From positions 9,548,001 to 9,612,000 of the forward strand of contig NC_003076.8 in assembly GCF_000001735.4 (NCBI RefSeq): a stretch of DNA of 64,000 nt. Direction: 5' to 3'. The DNA comes from Arabidopsis thaliana. Taxonomy: Eukaryota > Streptophyta > Magnoliopsida > Brassicales > Brassicaceae. The notes under the pieces are model-generated. The model was not told the DNA's origin, did not search any database, and saw nothing but the letters and a program-made list of their open reading frames with translations. Of the stretch, positions 11,507 through 22,385 are shown piece by piece. The translations under genes and the position numbers were made by a program. Each line of letters begins with the position of its first letter. Within the stretch, counting starts at the first letter, position 1.

Positions 11507-13916
11507 TATATTTGTTGCAAGGGAGACTACCATATTAAATTGTGAAATTTATTTCATTGTTCTAAATTTTAAAGAATAAGTGAACCAATTTCTTGAGTGT
11601 TTTAGTTTTGTCAAAAGAAATATTAAGTGAACCTAATGCAATAAAAGTTTGGTAGGTCTTGAAATTTATTTTTAATAGAATAATTGTTAGTTGCCAAGGA
11701 GAAAGCCATATTAACTTTTATGTTTTTTTTTGGTGATTAGTCGACGAGAGAAAATGACGTGAATTGAAATTGGAATACCTCGACTTGGAAGTTATGAGAG
11801 TTATCAAATATATTGTCATCTTTTGTACAATGATGGTGTAATTATATGTTCTAGAGGAAAAAAAATGTTTGCTATTTCATCTTATTTCATTAATAATATA
11901 TATGTTATAAGTTAAACCTCAACCATACAAGCTCTATTTTCATGTTATTTTTTTTTGTCATCATATGTAAAATTCGAATAACAAAACCTTCGATTTTTTT
12001 TCTAAAGTTCTTTTAAACAATTTTATATTCTCTTGAATGAGAGTTTGCAAAAACATAGCAAAATCTTTTCTAATCTGATATGAGAAAAACGTAAACCATA
12101 ATAAAGAGGATTCATGAGAGATCATTATTAGTAGCGGCAAAATATGATGTCGCCAATATTGTAACATCAATAGCAACAATAGAGAAAATACATTTTTATT
12201 TCTTTCAAAATCTCATATTCTTGGTATCAAAATTTTCTTACTTTTTTTCTTTTCTTTGATTTATTATCCCCTAAATTTTCTCAACAAATCTTTTATTTAT
12301 TCTTCTCTCTCTTTCGTGATCTCTATCTCTTTGTCTTTCTTCATCTTTTTCGTTCACCTCTCTAAACTATCTCAATGCTTCTTTGATTCCATTGTCGGTT
12401 TCCTTGTACTCGTCAATTTCATGTTTTTTTTTCTATCAATACATGTGAAGTTTGAATAACAAAATCTTCGAAGATATTTGTCAAATTCTTCTACATCATT
12501 TAATAATTGTCTTGAATGCAAAACATATCAAAATCTTTTCTAGTCTGATAAACAATAATAAAAGAGATTCATTAGAGATCATTATTATCATCTGCAAAAT
12601 ATGATGTCGCCAATATTGCAACATCAATAACCAAAATTATGATTGTTGTTCGCATGACGATATGATTCAATACAACGATGCAAAAATTGTTAGTGTCGTT
12701 GGACTTAGTCATTAGACTGAGTCTTAGTAGTGGGAATAAGATGCTTGATTGTAGGAGTAATTGAGTTGTTGTTTGTTTCATCGTGTCAAAGTCCTCCGAG
12801 AAAGTAGGAGGCAGTTGTATTTGAGTTTTGGCTATTTAACGCCTCACAAATAATGAGAAAAGCAGAGTTGCAGTCTCACCATTCAGTTCTATATTCTCTG
12901 TTATTAACAAAAATCTCATCTTTTGTATCAATTTTTTTTTAATATTTTATTTTCTATGTTATCTCCAACCCTTCGAATCAAACAATGTCAATCCCTCCGC
13001 CTCCGCCCCTTTTTGGAACTTAATGCATCATTTTTATCATATGATATAAGTTTGTTGATGTATACCTGAAAAGTAATATCTTTTAAAGATTTAGGAAAAT
13101 TGCTAATTTCGCATGTTTGGTTTATCATATGAATTCTTTTGTTTCCGGTGTAATCCGGATTATATATATTCTCATCTTTGAGATCAATAAATTTCGATTC
13201 ACAGTAGGATCCTTCTATCGGTTTCATCCGGTTCTCCTCTCGCTTTAGCGGAATTCGATCTTACTCCATTTTCGTTCTCACCGGCTTTTCTTCAAAGATT
13301 TCTCTGTTTTCTCCAACTGATCGAGGAGTAATATCTTCATCGCTTCCTTTGCTCTAGACGCAAGAGCAACTTGGATTCAGATCTACATCAAGATGGGTAT
13401 AGACGGTGGTGGAGCTTCCCCGGATTTGGTTTTTGACAGAAATTTTTTGAAGCTATGATGATCTCTCAATCCGGTAGATTCGATGCTTTTTTGGGTTGGA
13501 TTCGAGATCGGACAGAAGGCAGGCCGATACACATCGATCCAGGATTGATTAGCGGCGGCTAATTGAAGATTTGGCGATGTCCGGCGAGCTCTTGACGGCG
13601 GTGCTACAATCCTCGACACGTAGTTAGGCGGAGACACGTCCTATACACGTGTTGTTATTTTGTTAATCATAATTTGTGTTTAATTATGGTTTAAATGGGC
13701 CGTTTTTATTTTCGTTGTATCCACTAGACTAACCTTCTGTACTACCTTTTGGGCTTTACTTAATGAAAATTTGGTCGACAAAAAAAAAAAAAAAAAAAAG
13801 CATATTTAGTTGGGCTAACACGTGATCAGCGAATCAGCCCTACAATAGCCCAAATATGTACCCAGTCATTAGATTAATGATCTCTCAAAACGGTGTCGTT
13901 TCAAACTGGACCACCT
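11507..13916. other. intergenic: duplicated segments and a possible retroposon tail
   Basis: No gene that I can support. Two related segments, about 11960-12190 and 12440-12640, form a diverged direct duplication with shared stretches such as ATATGATGTCGCCAATATTG. From about 13200 to 13799 the base composition is less AT-rich and ends in TTGGTCGAC followed by about 19 A, which resembles the 3' end of a 5'-truncated non-LTR retroposon. Its 5' limit and target repeats could not be found. The last 117 bp (13800-13916) look like promoter DNA (separate entry). Confidence 0.45.
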
Positions 13917-13925
13917 TATAAATAC
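13800..13925 (+). promoter_or_regulatory. probable ancestral upstream promoter of ACP5, now 9 kb away
   Basis: This stretch lies just outside the left end of the VANDAL element. It contains TGGGCT at 13811-13816 and its inverse AGCCCA at 13847-13852 (site II type), a G-box CACGTG at 13819-13824, AAAACGGTGTCGTTT near 13887, and TATAAATAC at 13917-13925. Site II plus TATA is usual for plant housekeeping genes. The same TATAAATAC abuts the right end of the element, where it serves as the ACP5 TATA box. So the two parts were contiguous before insertion. That this was the ACP5 promoter is inference from position and motifs. Confidence 0.55.
13917..13925. repeat. left target-site duplication of the VANDAL element
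   Basis: TATAAATAC, identical to 23089-23097. Nine base pairs is the usual MULE target duplication. It lies exactly 8 nt outside the shared inverted sequence TTCTATTCTGCCAT (13934-13947), the same offset as on the right side. Confidence 0.85.
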
Positions 13926-14595
13926 GGAAGAATTTCTATTCTGCCATGATTCGAAAAAAAAAATTCTATTCTGCCACCCAAAAAAAAAGAATTTCTTTTT
14001 GATTTATTTTTAAATACCAAAACAGAGAGAGATTACCAAATAACCTTATGTTTTCAGATTATTTACATAACCCAACCGCAGATCCACGGGTTGAACCGGA
14101 TCCAACCCATTCTAAATGGATTTTCCCCAAAATTAAAATTTTTTAACCTAAGTAAAAAAATTGATTTCTCACTTCCGTCGTCGACTCCGCTCCCTCCGCA
14201 CCAAACGCGTTCCGTCTCCAGCGATTTCAAAATCCTAACATCGTCTTTTTCTTTTCTCCGGCGACTCCACACTCCACAACGAGCCCCTCTCTTTCTCATT
14301 TCCGAGTAATTCACCGCCGTTACCTGGATCCCGTTACCTAACCGAACGTCGCGACTCCACACAACCGTTTTAGTTCCGCCGTCAAAACCGAACGTCGCGA
14401 CTCCACACATCCGTTACAGTTCCGTTGCAGTTCCGTCGTCGTTCCAAACCGCCGGCGTTCCAAATTGTAAGTGTAGATTGGAACGGTTTTTGATTTTTGA
14501 TTTGGTTCGGTTTTTGATTTGAAACATTAGAATTGGTTTTCGTTGGGTTGATTTGAACGGTTTCCTTGATTGTTGAGTGTTTTTGCAAGGTAATC

Positions 14596-17500
14596 ATGGG
14601 TCGTGTAAGGTTAGTCACTCCTAGTTCGAGTGAAAGTGAAGACAGGAGGGTCACGATCATCCGTGAAGCGGATATGAACCGTGAAGAAGTTGCAGCCGAG
14701 GAAAACAAATTTGAAGACGAAAACTGTGAACAAGAGCCTCCGGAAAACCTTAACGAACCGGAAGAAGAAAAGATTTCTGAGGTATATACAAATTTATGAA
14801 AATTTTGTGTGAATATTGATGTAGTGTTTAGGGACAACTAGAAAACAATGAGTACAAGTTAATAGTATAGGTCTGTGAAATTGGTGCATGGATATACGTG
14901 ATTAATCATACATTGGGTTGCATTAGAAAATTGAATTCTGAGAAAAGTTGATAATGTTGTTCTGAGATAACTAGTACAAGTAGTACAGCGAAATATTAAT
15001 TTTATGGTTGTGTATGAATTTTCAGGAAATTGATGATGATGAACCAATGCCATCTCACGGGATGGAAGAAAACCCTCAAGAAGAGGAAAAATAAAGGGAA
15101 GAAGAAGAAGAATCTGAGGTAAATGGTTATTTCTGTAAATTGTGTTTGAATATTGAAAGTATTGTGTAGGGACAACTAGAAAACAATGAGTACAACTTAA
15201 TAGTATTGGTTTGTTTGATTGGTGCATGCATGGATTTATACGTGATCAATCATACATTGATTTGCATTAGAAAATTGGATTCTGAGAAAAGTTTATAATG
15301 TTGGTATGAGATAACGAAAAATATTAATTTTATGGTTGTGTATGAATTTTCAGGAAATTGATGATGATGAACCAATGTCATCTCATGGGATGGAAGAAAA
15401 CCCTCAAGAAGAGGAAAAAGAAAGGGAAGAAGAAAACCCTGAGGTAACATTAATTTCTGAAGATTTTGTTTGAATATCCATTGAAAGTAGTGTATAGGGA
15501 CAACTAGAAAACACTTAGGACAACTTAATAGTATAGTTTCAACTTATGTGATTGGTGCATGGATTTATACGTTAACGTGATCATACATTGGTTTGTTTGA
15601 TTGGTGCATTAATTTAATTGTATGATTGGTGCATGAATTTAATACGTATAGTTTCAATTCTGAGAAAGTTGATAATGTTGTTATGAGATAACTAGTACAA
15701 GTAGTACAGCAGAATATTAATTGTATGTTTGTGTATGAAATTTCAGGAACTTGATGATGAAGAACAACCTATGCAGCCAGAGAGGATGTTCTTTAGTCCA
15801 AGCGAATACGTGAAGACGTGTAAGATAGGGACGAGATGCACTGTGCAGCAGATAGTGAAGTATTTGGAGGAGTTTAAAGAAGATTTGCCATGGTTCAAGG
15901 CGCATCCACAGTTTAGGCATGTATTCCACATGCCTGAGGAGAAAAACCACATGACCCAAGGCTTGTGGATGCTTTTGCTTCGCACAGCACAGACAGAGAT
16001 GGATAGGGAGTGCTGGTTTGTGGTTAATGGAGTGCCTATTAGGTACTCCATTAAAGAGCATGCGTTGTTATGTGGTTTCGATTGTCATGATTACCCGGAG
16101 GAGTTGCAGCCGAGTATGAAGATCGTGGATGCAGATTTGAAGTTTGCCAAAAAGATCTTTAAGAAGGTATCTGGGATTAAGATCGTTGATGTTGAGAAAA
16201 AGTTGGATGAATTGAAGAAATGTGGAGAAAAGAAGAAGACGGATAGGAAGAAGTTGGCTATCTTGCTTTTTTTGTGCAAGGTGATCGCGGCCAAGTCAAA
16301 GGCTGATGGAAACATTGACAAATTCTTTCTGAAGATTGTTGATGATGTGCGTGCATGTGAGACATTTCCATGGGGTCGTTTCACATTTGATGGATGTATG
16401 GAAGGTATCAAGTCGGTAATGAAATCGATGAAAGGGAAAGCAAAATTGCAGACTTGTTTCTCCGGATTTATTCTTCCATTAGAGGTAACAATTTAGAGTA
16501 ATATCCATTATAAGATGCATTAGTAGACTTAAAAAATAATACTAATGTGACTTTTACTTTGAATGTGTAGATTTTGCCTTTTGAGGCTATTCCACATTTG
16601 GGACAAAAGTTTAGAGACCCTGTAAGGTTCGAGAATGAGTGTCCGAGAATGTGTAAGGCCAAATTCTCTAGTAGTCTCATGAAAGGGTTCTCGTTGGAAG
16701 AGATAAACGAGGAGCTTGGAAGTGTAAAGGTACGAGTTGTCCCAGTTATCTCTAGAGTTGTCCCAGTTATCTATGAGCTAGAATATGATTATTTTTGATG
16801 TGTGAATTTGTATAGGTTATCTCTAGCGTTTTGGAACCGGATTACGAGGAGAAAGATTTGTTGAGGCGGATTGTAGATGGTGATCATGTTGATGATGGGA
16901 TAGGGTTTGTTGATCCGGTTGTCGATAGCTGGAGAAACCGTTTGATCAAAGAGAGGAAGAGAATCTTCTGGAAGGATATGTTTGAAGCGGATGTCCGGGC
17001 CCGAAGCGGCGGCGAGCAAATGGAGGAAGAGAATGTTCAGAGACATGTTCCGGATGTTCCGGGCAGCAGTAGCTCTTGCTCTTTGAAGGAAGCTATTGAT
17101 GAAGGCTTTAAGAGAGTGATGGCGATGTTGGCGAAACACAATGAAAGGCTTGTGACCATTGAAAGGAGACAAGCCGGTGAGAGTGTGCCTCCATTTGAGA
17201 AGAAGGTCCATTCCGATGTGAATAAGGAGAAGGAAGATGGTGGTAAGAATGAGCCCGAGGCTGTTGAGACCGATGGTGTTGAGACCGATGGTGTTGAGAC
17301 CGGTGGTGTGGAGACCCATGATGTTGAGACCGATGGTGTTGAGCCTGAGGGTTTTGTGCCCGAGTTTGTTGAACTTGAGGGTTTTGTGCCCGAGTTTGTT
17401 GAGCCCGATGATGTTGAGACCGATGGTGTTGAGCCTGAGGGTTTTGTGCCCGAGTTTGTTGAACCTGAGGGTTTTGTGCCCGAGTTTGTTGAGCCCGATG

Positions 17501-17841
17501 ATCCGAGTTCTGCCATGGTTCTTTATGTTCCGCATGTTCCAATCGGTATGGTTTGTTTTGTCAATCTTTGATCTTTTTAATATATGATGTTTGTTGGTTA
17601 TGAATGGTTGTCTTTTCTTTTGAAGGTGATGTTCAAGTTGAAAGGGAAGAAGGAAACGAAGAAGAAAGGGAGGAAGGGAAAGGGAAAGTGCAACGACAAG
17701 AAGAATGCGAAGAAGAAAAGAGACGAGGATCCTGAGGACGAGGATGAAGGTGTCAAAAAGAAGCGTAAGATAAATCCATCGAGATTCCAAAAGCCACCTT
17801 ATACCGCGGAGAGAAGGAGAGGGATGAGAAAAATGTCTTGA
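14596..17841 (+). pseudogene. DUF1985 accessory gene of the VANDAL element
   Basis: DUF1985 proteins are accessory proteins found beside MURA in plant MULEs; some also carry a Ulp1-like protease, not seen here. Exons by splice sites: 14596-14781, 15026-15118, 15354-15443, 15747-16484, 16571-16729, 16816-17545, then a last exon from about 17626. The DUF1985 core is in 15747-16484 (WFVVNGVPIRYSIKEHALLC). Exon 5 ends with a tandem acidic repeat (units ETDGV and EGFVPEFVE) at about 17250-17505. Exon 15026-15118 is a duplicate of 15354-15443 and carries TAA at 15092-15094, so it must be skipped for a full product. The likely original C-terminus (FQKPPYTAERRR, at 17780-17820) lies in a different frame from the one the last splice gives, suggesting a further indel. 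Start chosen as the first ATG of the leading acidic exon. Confidence 0.75.
14810..15780 (+). repeat. triplicated intron-exon unit in the DUF1985 gene
   Basis: Three related units of about 325 bp lie head to tail: roughly 14815-15118, 15150-15443 and 15480-15780. Each has GGGACAACTAGAAAAC, then GATTGGTGCATG, then TTTCAGGAA plus an exon starting GAxxTTGATGATGA. The units differ by small indels. They multiply one short acidic exon, and only the first copy has a stop codon. Confidence 0.8.
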
Positions 17842-18762
17842 AGACTTGTGTTTTTGTGGGAACGATTTACTTATGTATTTAGGATGGTTGATCTTGTTTT
17901 TATGGTATTTATGGCATTTAGGATGATGTTCAAAACAAAAGGTACACGTAGTTTATAGTTAGGTACAACTCAATTCTAAAAGAGGTACAACTAACAAATC
18001 AAAACAATGACAAATGAGGTCAAAACAAGTACAAATGAGTTCAAAACAAGTACAAGTGAGTTCAAAAAAGAGGTACAAGTAGTTTCTAGAGAGGTACAAC
18101 TCACTTCCGAAAGAGCGAGCTTAAACCTCGCATCTTATACTTTAACTCCTCGTGTATTTTACACAGCTTCAGTTTCAGCTTTCTAGCTTCAGTTTTAGCT
18201 CGTCAGTCAGACAGCCTCAGCTTCAGCTCGTCAATCAGACAGCTTCAGTTTCAGCTCGCCAGCCTCAGTTTCAGCTCGTCAATCAGACAGCTTCAGTTTT
18301 AGCTGGTCAGTCAGACAGCCTCAGTTTCAGCTCGTCAATCAGACAGCTTCAGTTTCAGCATCAGTTTCATCTCGTCTTTCAGACACCTTCAGTTTTAAGC
18401 TCGTCGATCTGACAGCTTCAGTCTCAACTCGTATTTCAGACCATTAGTTTCAGCTCGTCAAAACAAGTACAAATGAGTTCAAAAAAGAGGTACAAGTAGT
18501 TTATAGAGAGGTACAACTCACTTCCGAAAGAGCGAGCTTAAACCTCGCATCTTATACTTTAACTCGTGTATTTTAGTTTCAGCTTCAGTTTCAGCTCGCC
18601 AGCCTCAGTTTCAGGTACAACTCACTTCCGAAAGAGGTACAAATTACTTCAAAACAAGTTAAAAAGGTGCAAATGACTCTAGAAATCTTAGGAATTCAAC
18701 ATAGTTTCAAACTTTAACATACTTGTTGCAACATAGGAATTCACAATGTCAATTAAATCATT
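17842..18762. repeat. minisatellite-rich spacer of the VANDAL element
   Basis: The region between the two convergent genes is made of repeats. Variants of RGTACAA (GAGGTACAACTCAC, AAGTACAAATGAG) recur about a dozen times from 17940 to 18645. A block of about 27-30 bp built on GTTTCAGCTCGTCAATCAGA recurs from about 18165 to 18450. A segment of about 120 bp at 18035-18155 is repeated at about 18458-18575. No reading frame of interest is present. Confidence 0.7.
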
Positions 18763-19176
18763 TTACTTCTTTCCAAGTGCATCCATAAGCCTTGCGATCT
18801 CTGCATCTTTCTTGTCCAAGCGGTGTTTGAGGTCCTCAATTTCAGCATGGATTTGGTTAATCTGGAGACGATTACTATCACCTCCAAATTTGAATGCGTT
18901 TTGAATCAATTCCCTGTGCTCGCCAAATCGTTTGTCGATGCAAAAGCACTGCTCGTGAACTGCAAGATCCCAACCCTTGTCTACGTGATAATTATCATCT
19001 TGACCACTCATCGGACATTTGAGAAATGTCTTCTTTTGATCGCCAATAAGACGCTCTACAAGCTCAAGCTGTTTACCACAAAAACAGATTTGGGGAACAC
19101 CAAAATCACCATCGTACTTGGAAGGATCATCGGATCGTTCCTCTGATGAAGAAGGTGACGAATAACTAAGCGGCAT
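18763..19176 (-). CDS. GRF-type zinc-finger protein of the VANDAL element
   Basis: Single exon, 137 residues. Residues about 29-80 hold a GRF-like zinc finger: CFCGKQLEL, then KTFLKCP, a conserved GW about 15 residues on, and a final CFC. After it comes a predicted coiled coil (residues about 105-135, IEDLKHRLDKKDAEIARLMD). GRF fingers of this kind with a short coiled coil are common in Arabidopsis MULE-associated genes; they are thought to bind nucleic acid. The reading frame is intact, unlike its two partners. Upstream on its own strand lie a GA-rich tract (19375-19455) and a 15-bp minisatellite (19497-19545). Confidence 0.75.
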   Translation of the reverse strand: MPLSYSSPSSSEERSDDPSKYDGDFGVPQICFCGKQLELVERLIGDQKKTFLKCPMSGQDDNYHVDKGWDLAVHEQCFCIDKRFGEHRELIQNAFKFGGDSNRLQINQIHAEIEDLKHRLDKKDAEIARLMDALGKK

Positions 19177-19919
19177 TATTTGCTACATAGCCAAACACAT
19201 GAAAATCAAAAGGGGAAAAATCAAAACCCTAATTTATTTTCTATCAAATCCGAAACTTACCAATGAACTTGGACAAGGCGGCTGATGCGGAAGATTCGGC
19301 GTCGGCGGAGGTTCGTCGTGTGGTTCGTCGGCGGAGGTTCGTTGTGTTGTTCGTCGGCGGAGGTCGTCGTCAGAGAAGAGAGAAGGAGAGAAGAAAACTT
19401 TTCGAGAGAAGAAAGGAGAGAGAGAGAGAGAGAAATAAAGAGAGAGAGAGAAAAAAGTTTGTACTTAATGAGATGAGAAAGATTTTTTTGAATTGAAATT
19501 GAAACACATAGTGTGAACACATAGTGTGAACGCATAGTGTGAACACACAATAGTTATTATGGTTATAAAAGTGGAATGCGGGCCCAGACAAAATACTGCG
19601 CATTAGCCATAGTTGTGCCATAAGTTATTCAGTTGTCCCGTACTCAATTTATTTGTACTTTGTGGAAGTTTTAGTATTTAGAGTTGGACTTCATTAAGAG
19701 AATTAACTTTTAGTTGGACAGATGATATAATATGTTTAATAATAAGATATCATGATTTAGTTATATAAGTTTCCAAATATATGCGTTTTGCCATGTTTAT
19801 ATCAAGATGGTCCAACATGATACAATGCATACCATATAATGTAAGAAGTGTTTTCTGAATTGATGATAGTACAAGTACACGGTACAGACATAACAACACA
19901 ACACAAAATACACATTTAA
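19177..19919. other. spacer between GRF gene and MURA 3' end
   Basis: Contains a purine tract of GA repeats at about 19375-19455 and three and a half copies of the 15-bp unit ACATAGTGTGAACAC at 19497-19545. The rest is AT-rich with GTAC-core motifs near 19633, 19653 and 19872-19887. No gene seen. Confidence 0.6.
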
Positions 19920-22385
19920 TTATGAAGCGGACTCCTCGGGCTGCAACCACGCGTTGTTATTAATCCCAGGCTGAAACTTGTTGTTAGTCCTCTTTCGACG
20001 ACGTTCCCCTGTTGATGGAAACCGGGTTTCTTGATTTCTCCCCGGTTTAGTTGTGGTATCCGGCGGTAAGAATATCAATTGTCTTATCTCATCAGGAATA
20101 ATCCAAACTGATGAATGCGGGACTGGATAAATGGTTCTATGGTATGCCAATATCCACGTATTCATATGGTAATAATGCGAAGTTAGGTCTTCCATTTCGA
20201 GACCATCTAATATCCATTCGGTCCCCACAAAGTTTCGGGCAGCGGCAATCGCATGTACACACGGGTACTTGTCAACATCAAAACGTCGGCAAGAACAAGT
20301 TTTCCTTAGCAAGTCAACATAATAAGAAATACCACCTTCACCAATGACGCTGTATTGACGTTCGAAGCTGTTAAGCTCGGTCACCGGCATCGTTTTCGCA
20401 ATTGGGCATAAGGAGTGTATTTCGTTCTCCACAACCGGCACAAGACCCCTTGTTTTAGAATATTTAACAGACTCCTTCCTATGTTTGTTAAACCATTCTG
20501 AAATTTTCTCAATTATCGCATCAAGCAAAGGTAAAAGGAAGTATTTCCTTGCACGCTCAAACGTACTGTTCAATGATTCACACGCATTGCTCGTGTCTAT
20601 GTTATACCTATCCCCTTCAAAATAGCACATAGCCCAATTTTCCACAGGAGCCCATCGATCCAAATACGGACCGACATTAGGAAATCTTCTCCTAAATCGA
20701 GCATACTCTCTCGTGAACTCAAACTGAGTATAAACATGTGCGCATGCAATGAAGTTAGCCGCCGCTTCTTCCTTCTCAGTTTTCACTCGTACTTTAACGT
20801 TTTGAGACAAATGCCAAACACAATGGCCATGTCTCGCGTTTGGAAACACTTGCATAATTGATTTGATGATGCTCTGATGTCTATCACTCACAAAAACCAA
20901 ACCTGGTACATCTGGTATAACTGTTTTCAGCTTGTTAAAGAACCACGACCAACTAGCATCGTTCTCCCTATCAATTACAGCAGACGCAATGATATAATTG
21001 TGATGATTAGGATCTTGGGCTGTTGCGAAAACTAGCATACCGCCGTATACGGTCTTAAGAAAAGTGGCATCCACAATAACAACTTTCCTCATAACTTTGA
21101 ACCCTTCAATGCAAGCACCCAAAGCAACGAATAAGTACTTGAACTTTTGTTGTGCATCCACTTCCACATATGATATTGTCCCGGGATTCACCTCCTTTAA
21201 TACGTGCAGATAAGAGTACAAGTCGGTGTAGCTTTTTTCAGGACTACCACGCACATCACTAACGTGTTATCTTTTCCCTCTCCATGCGGTAGCATACGAG
21301 CAATGCAAACCCATTCTTCCCCGAGCAATACTCATTATGCTTTTAGGTGGTGGAGTTTGAAACTCACCTCGATAATCCTCATACAAAATAGACGCGATTA
21401 ATCGTGGTGTGCCGGTATGTTTACAATTGCCTGAGTTCTTATCAGACCGCTTGCATGTGTGCATCTTCCTGTGAACTCTAACACTAAAACAATCTGAACT
21501 CTTTACTTTTGCACATCGTAAATACCATCGACAACCTGTTGTTTTAGATTGCCGACATCGTAACATGAGTCGCTGTGGATCTGACGCTATAGTTGTAGTC
21601 GCAAAACAATACTTATTTGCAGCTCTGTTAACCAAATCTTGCACGGCCTCCTTAGAAACAAATTCTTGATGCAATTCAATCTCCGTTCCATCTTCCCATT
21701 CCGTAACACTCTGACTTTTCTCACTACTCTGACTTCCTTCACCAACACATGGAAGCTCATAATACTCAATTCTACCATCAACACCATTATCTTCAGCAAC
21801 ATCCATCCGGCTATCCACATGCTCCCTATCTTCAATAACTACATTCTCCATAGCCTCTTCAAAAACCCGGCTATCCGCATTCTCAATAGCCTCTTCTACA
21901 CTATTAGCCTCTTCAATAATCGGTTCAGCATTAACACAATTACCTCCTGCATCTTCTCCTCTAAAAATTGTCACTACTCCACCATTCTCCACATCAAATG
22001 CATTCAACTCCTCATAATTAATACCAACTGAACTTCTTCTCTCTACCCTTGAATTTTGTTCCACCCTCTCAGATTCTTTATTTACTACCTCCACGTTCAA
22101 AGCTGGTCTAATTCCCTTAGCATTCACTACCGTTAGATAACCTAAAAAGTCATCATCATCTACAATAGATGTCTCTCTCTGAGATGTGCATAGAATATAA
22201 CTCAATTTCACCTTCCTTGAGGTTTCATCTATTCCAATCTTCTTGCATATCTTTTCTACTAACATAGAGTATGTTACCTTTGACGTCCTCAACAATACAC
22301 CGCTTAAAGAATTGTTTGAAATCCACTCATGCTATTCTGAATAATACCCATTGTCAAATTGTATGAATGTGTGCTTGTTCTTCAT
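19920..22385 (-). pseudogene. MURA-type MULE transposase with two in-frame stops
   Basis: Read from ATG at 22383-22385 the frame is continuous for 822 codons except TAG at 22332-22334 (codon 18) and TAA at 21267-21269 (codon 373). Domains: N-terminal PB1-like MuDR region (first about 90 residues), an acidic linker, an FLYWCH/WRKY-like zinc-binding part before 21400 (C and H residues in SKTTGCRWYLRC and RVHRKMHTC), the MULE catalytic core with Asp in VDATF (about 439), Asp in SDRH (about 501) and Glu in NACESLN (about 603), then a SWIM zinc finger CxC...CxH (about 697-711). A normal MURA is of this size. Only point-type nonsense changes are seen, so inactivation looks recent; read-through or a repaired copy elsewhere could supply activity. 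Confidence 0.9.

Noticed and set aside
13383..13637. 84-codon minus-strand frame in GC-richer DNA
   Set aside because: No domain; the region reads better as part of a retroposon-like segment ending in poly(A) at 13799.
14063..14410. Open frames in the left part of the VANDAL element
   Set aside because: The segment holds a direct repeat (CGAACGTCGCGACTCCACAC twice, near 14343 and 14391) and looks like the leader of the DUF1985 gene; no domain seen.
17037..17516. Long minus-strand open frames opposite the DUF1985 gene, rich in Ser/Thr/Gly or Gln/His repeats
   Set aside because: They are the reverse reading of the acidic tandem repeat; any frame of such a repeat stays open by composition.
16789..17790. 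333-codon minus-strand frame opposite DUF1985 exon 5
   Set aside because: No family resemblance, repetitive composition, and it runs against spliced coding sequence.
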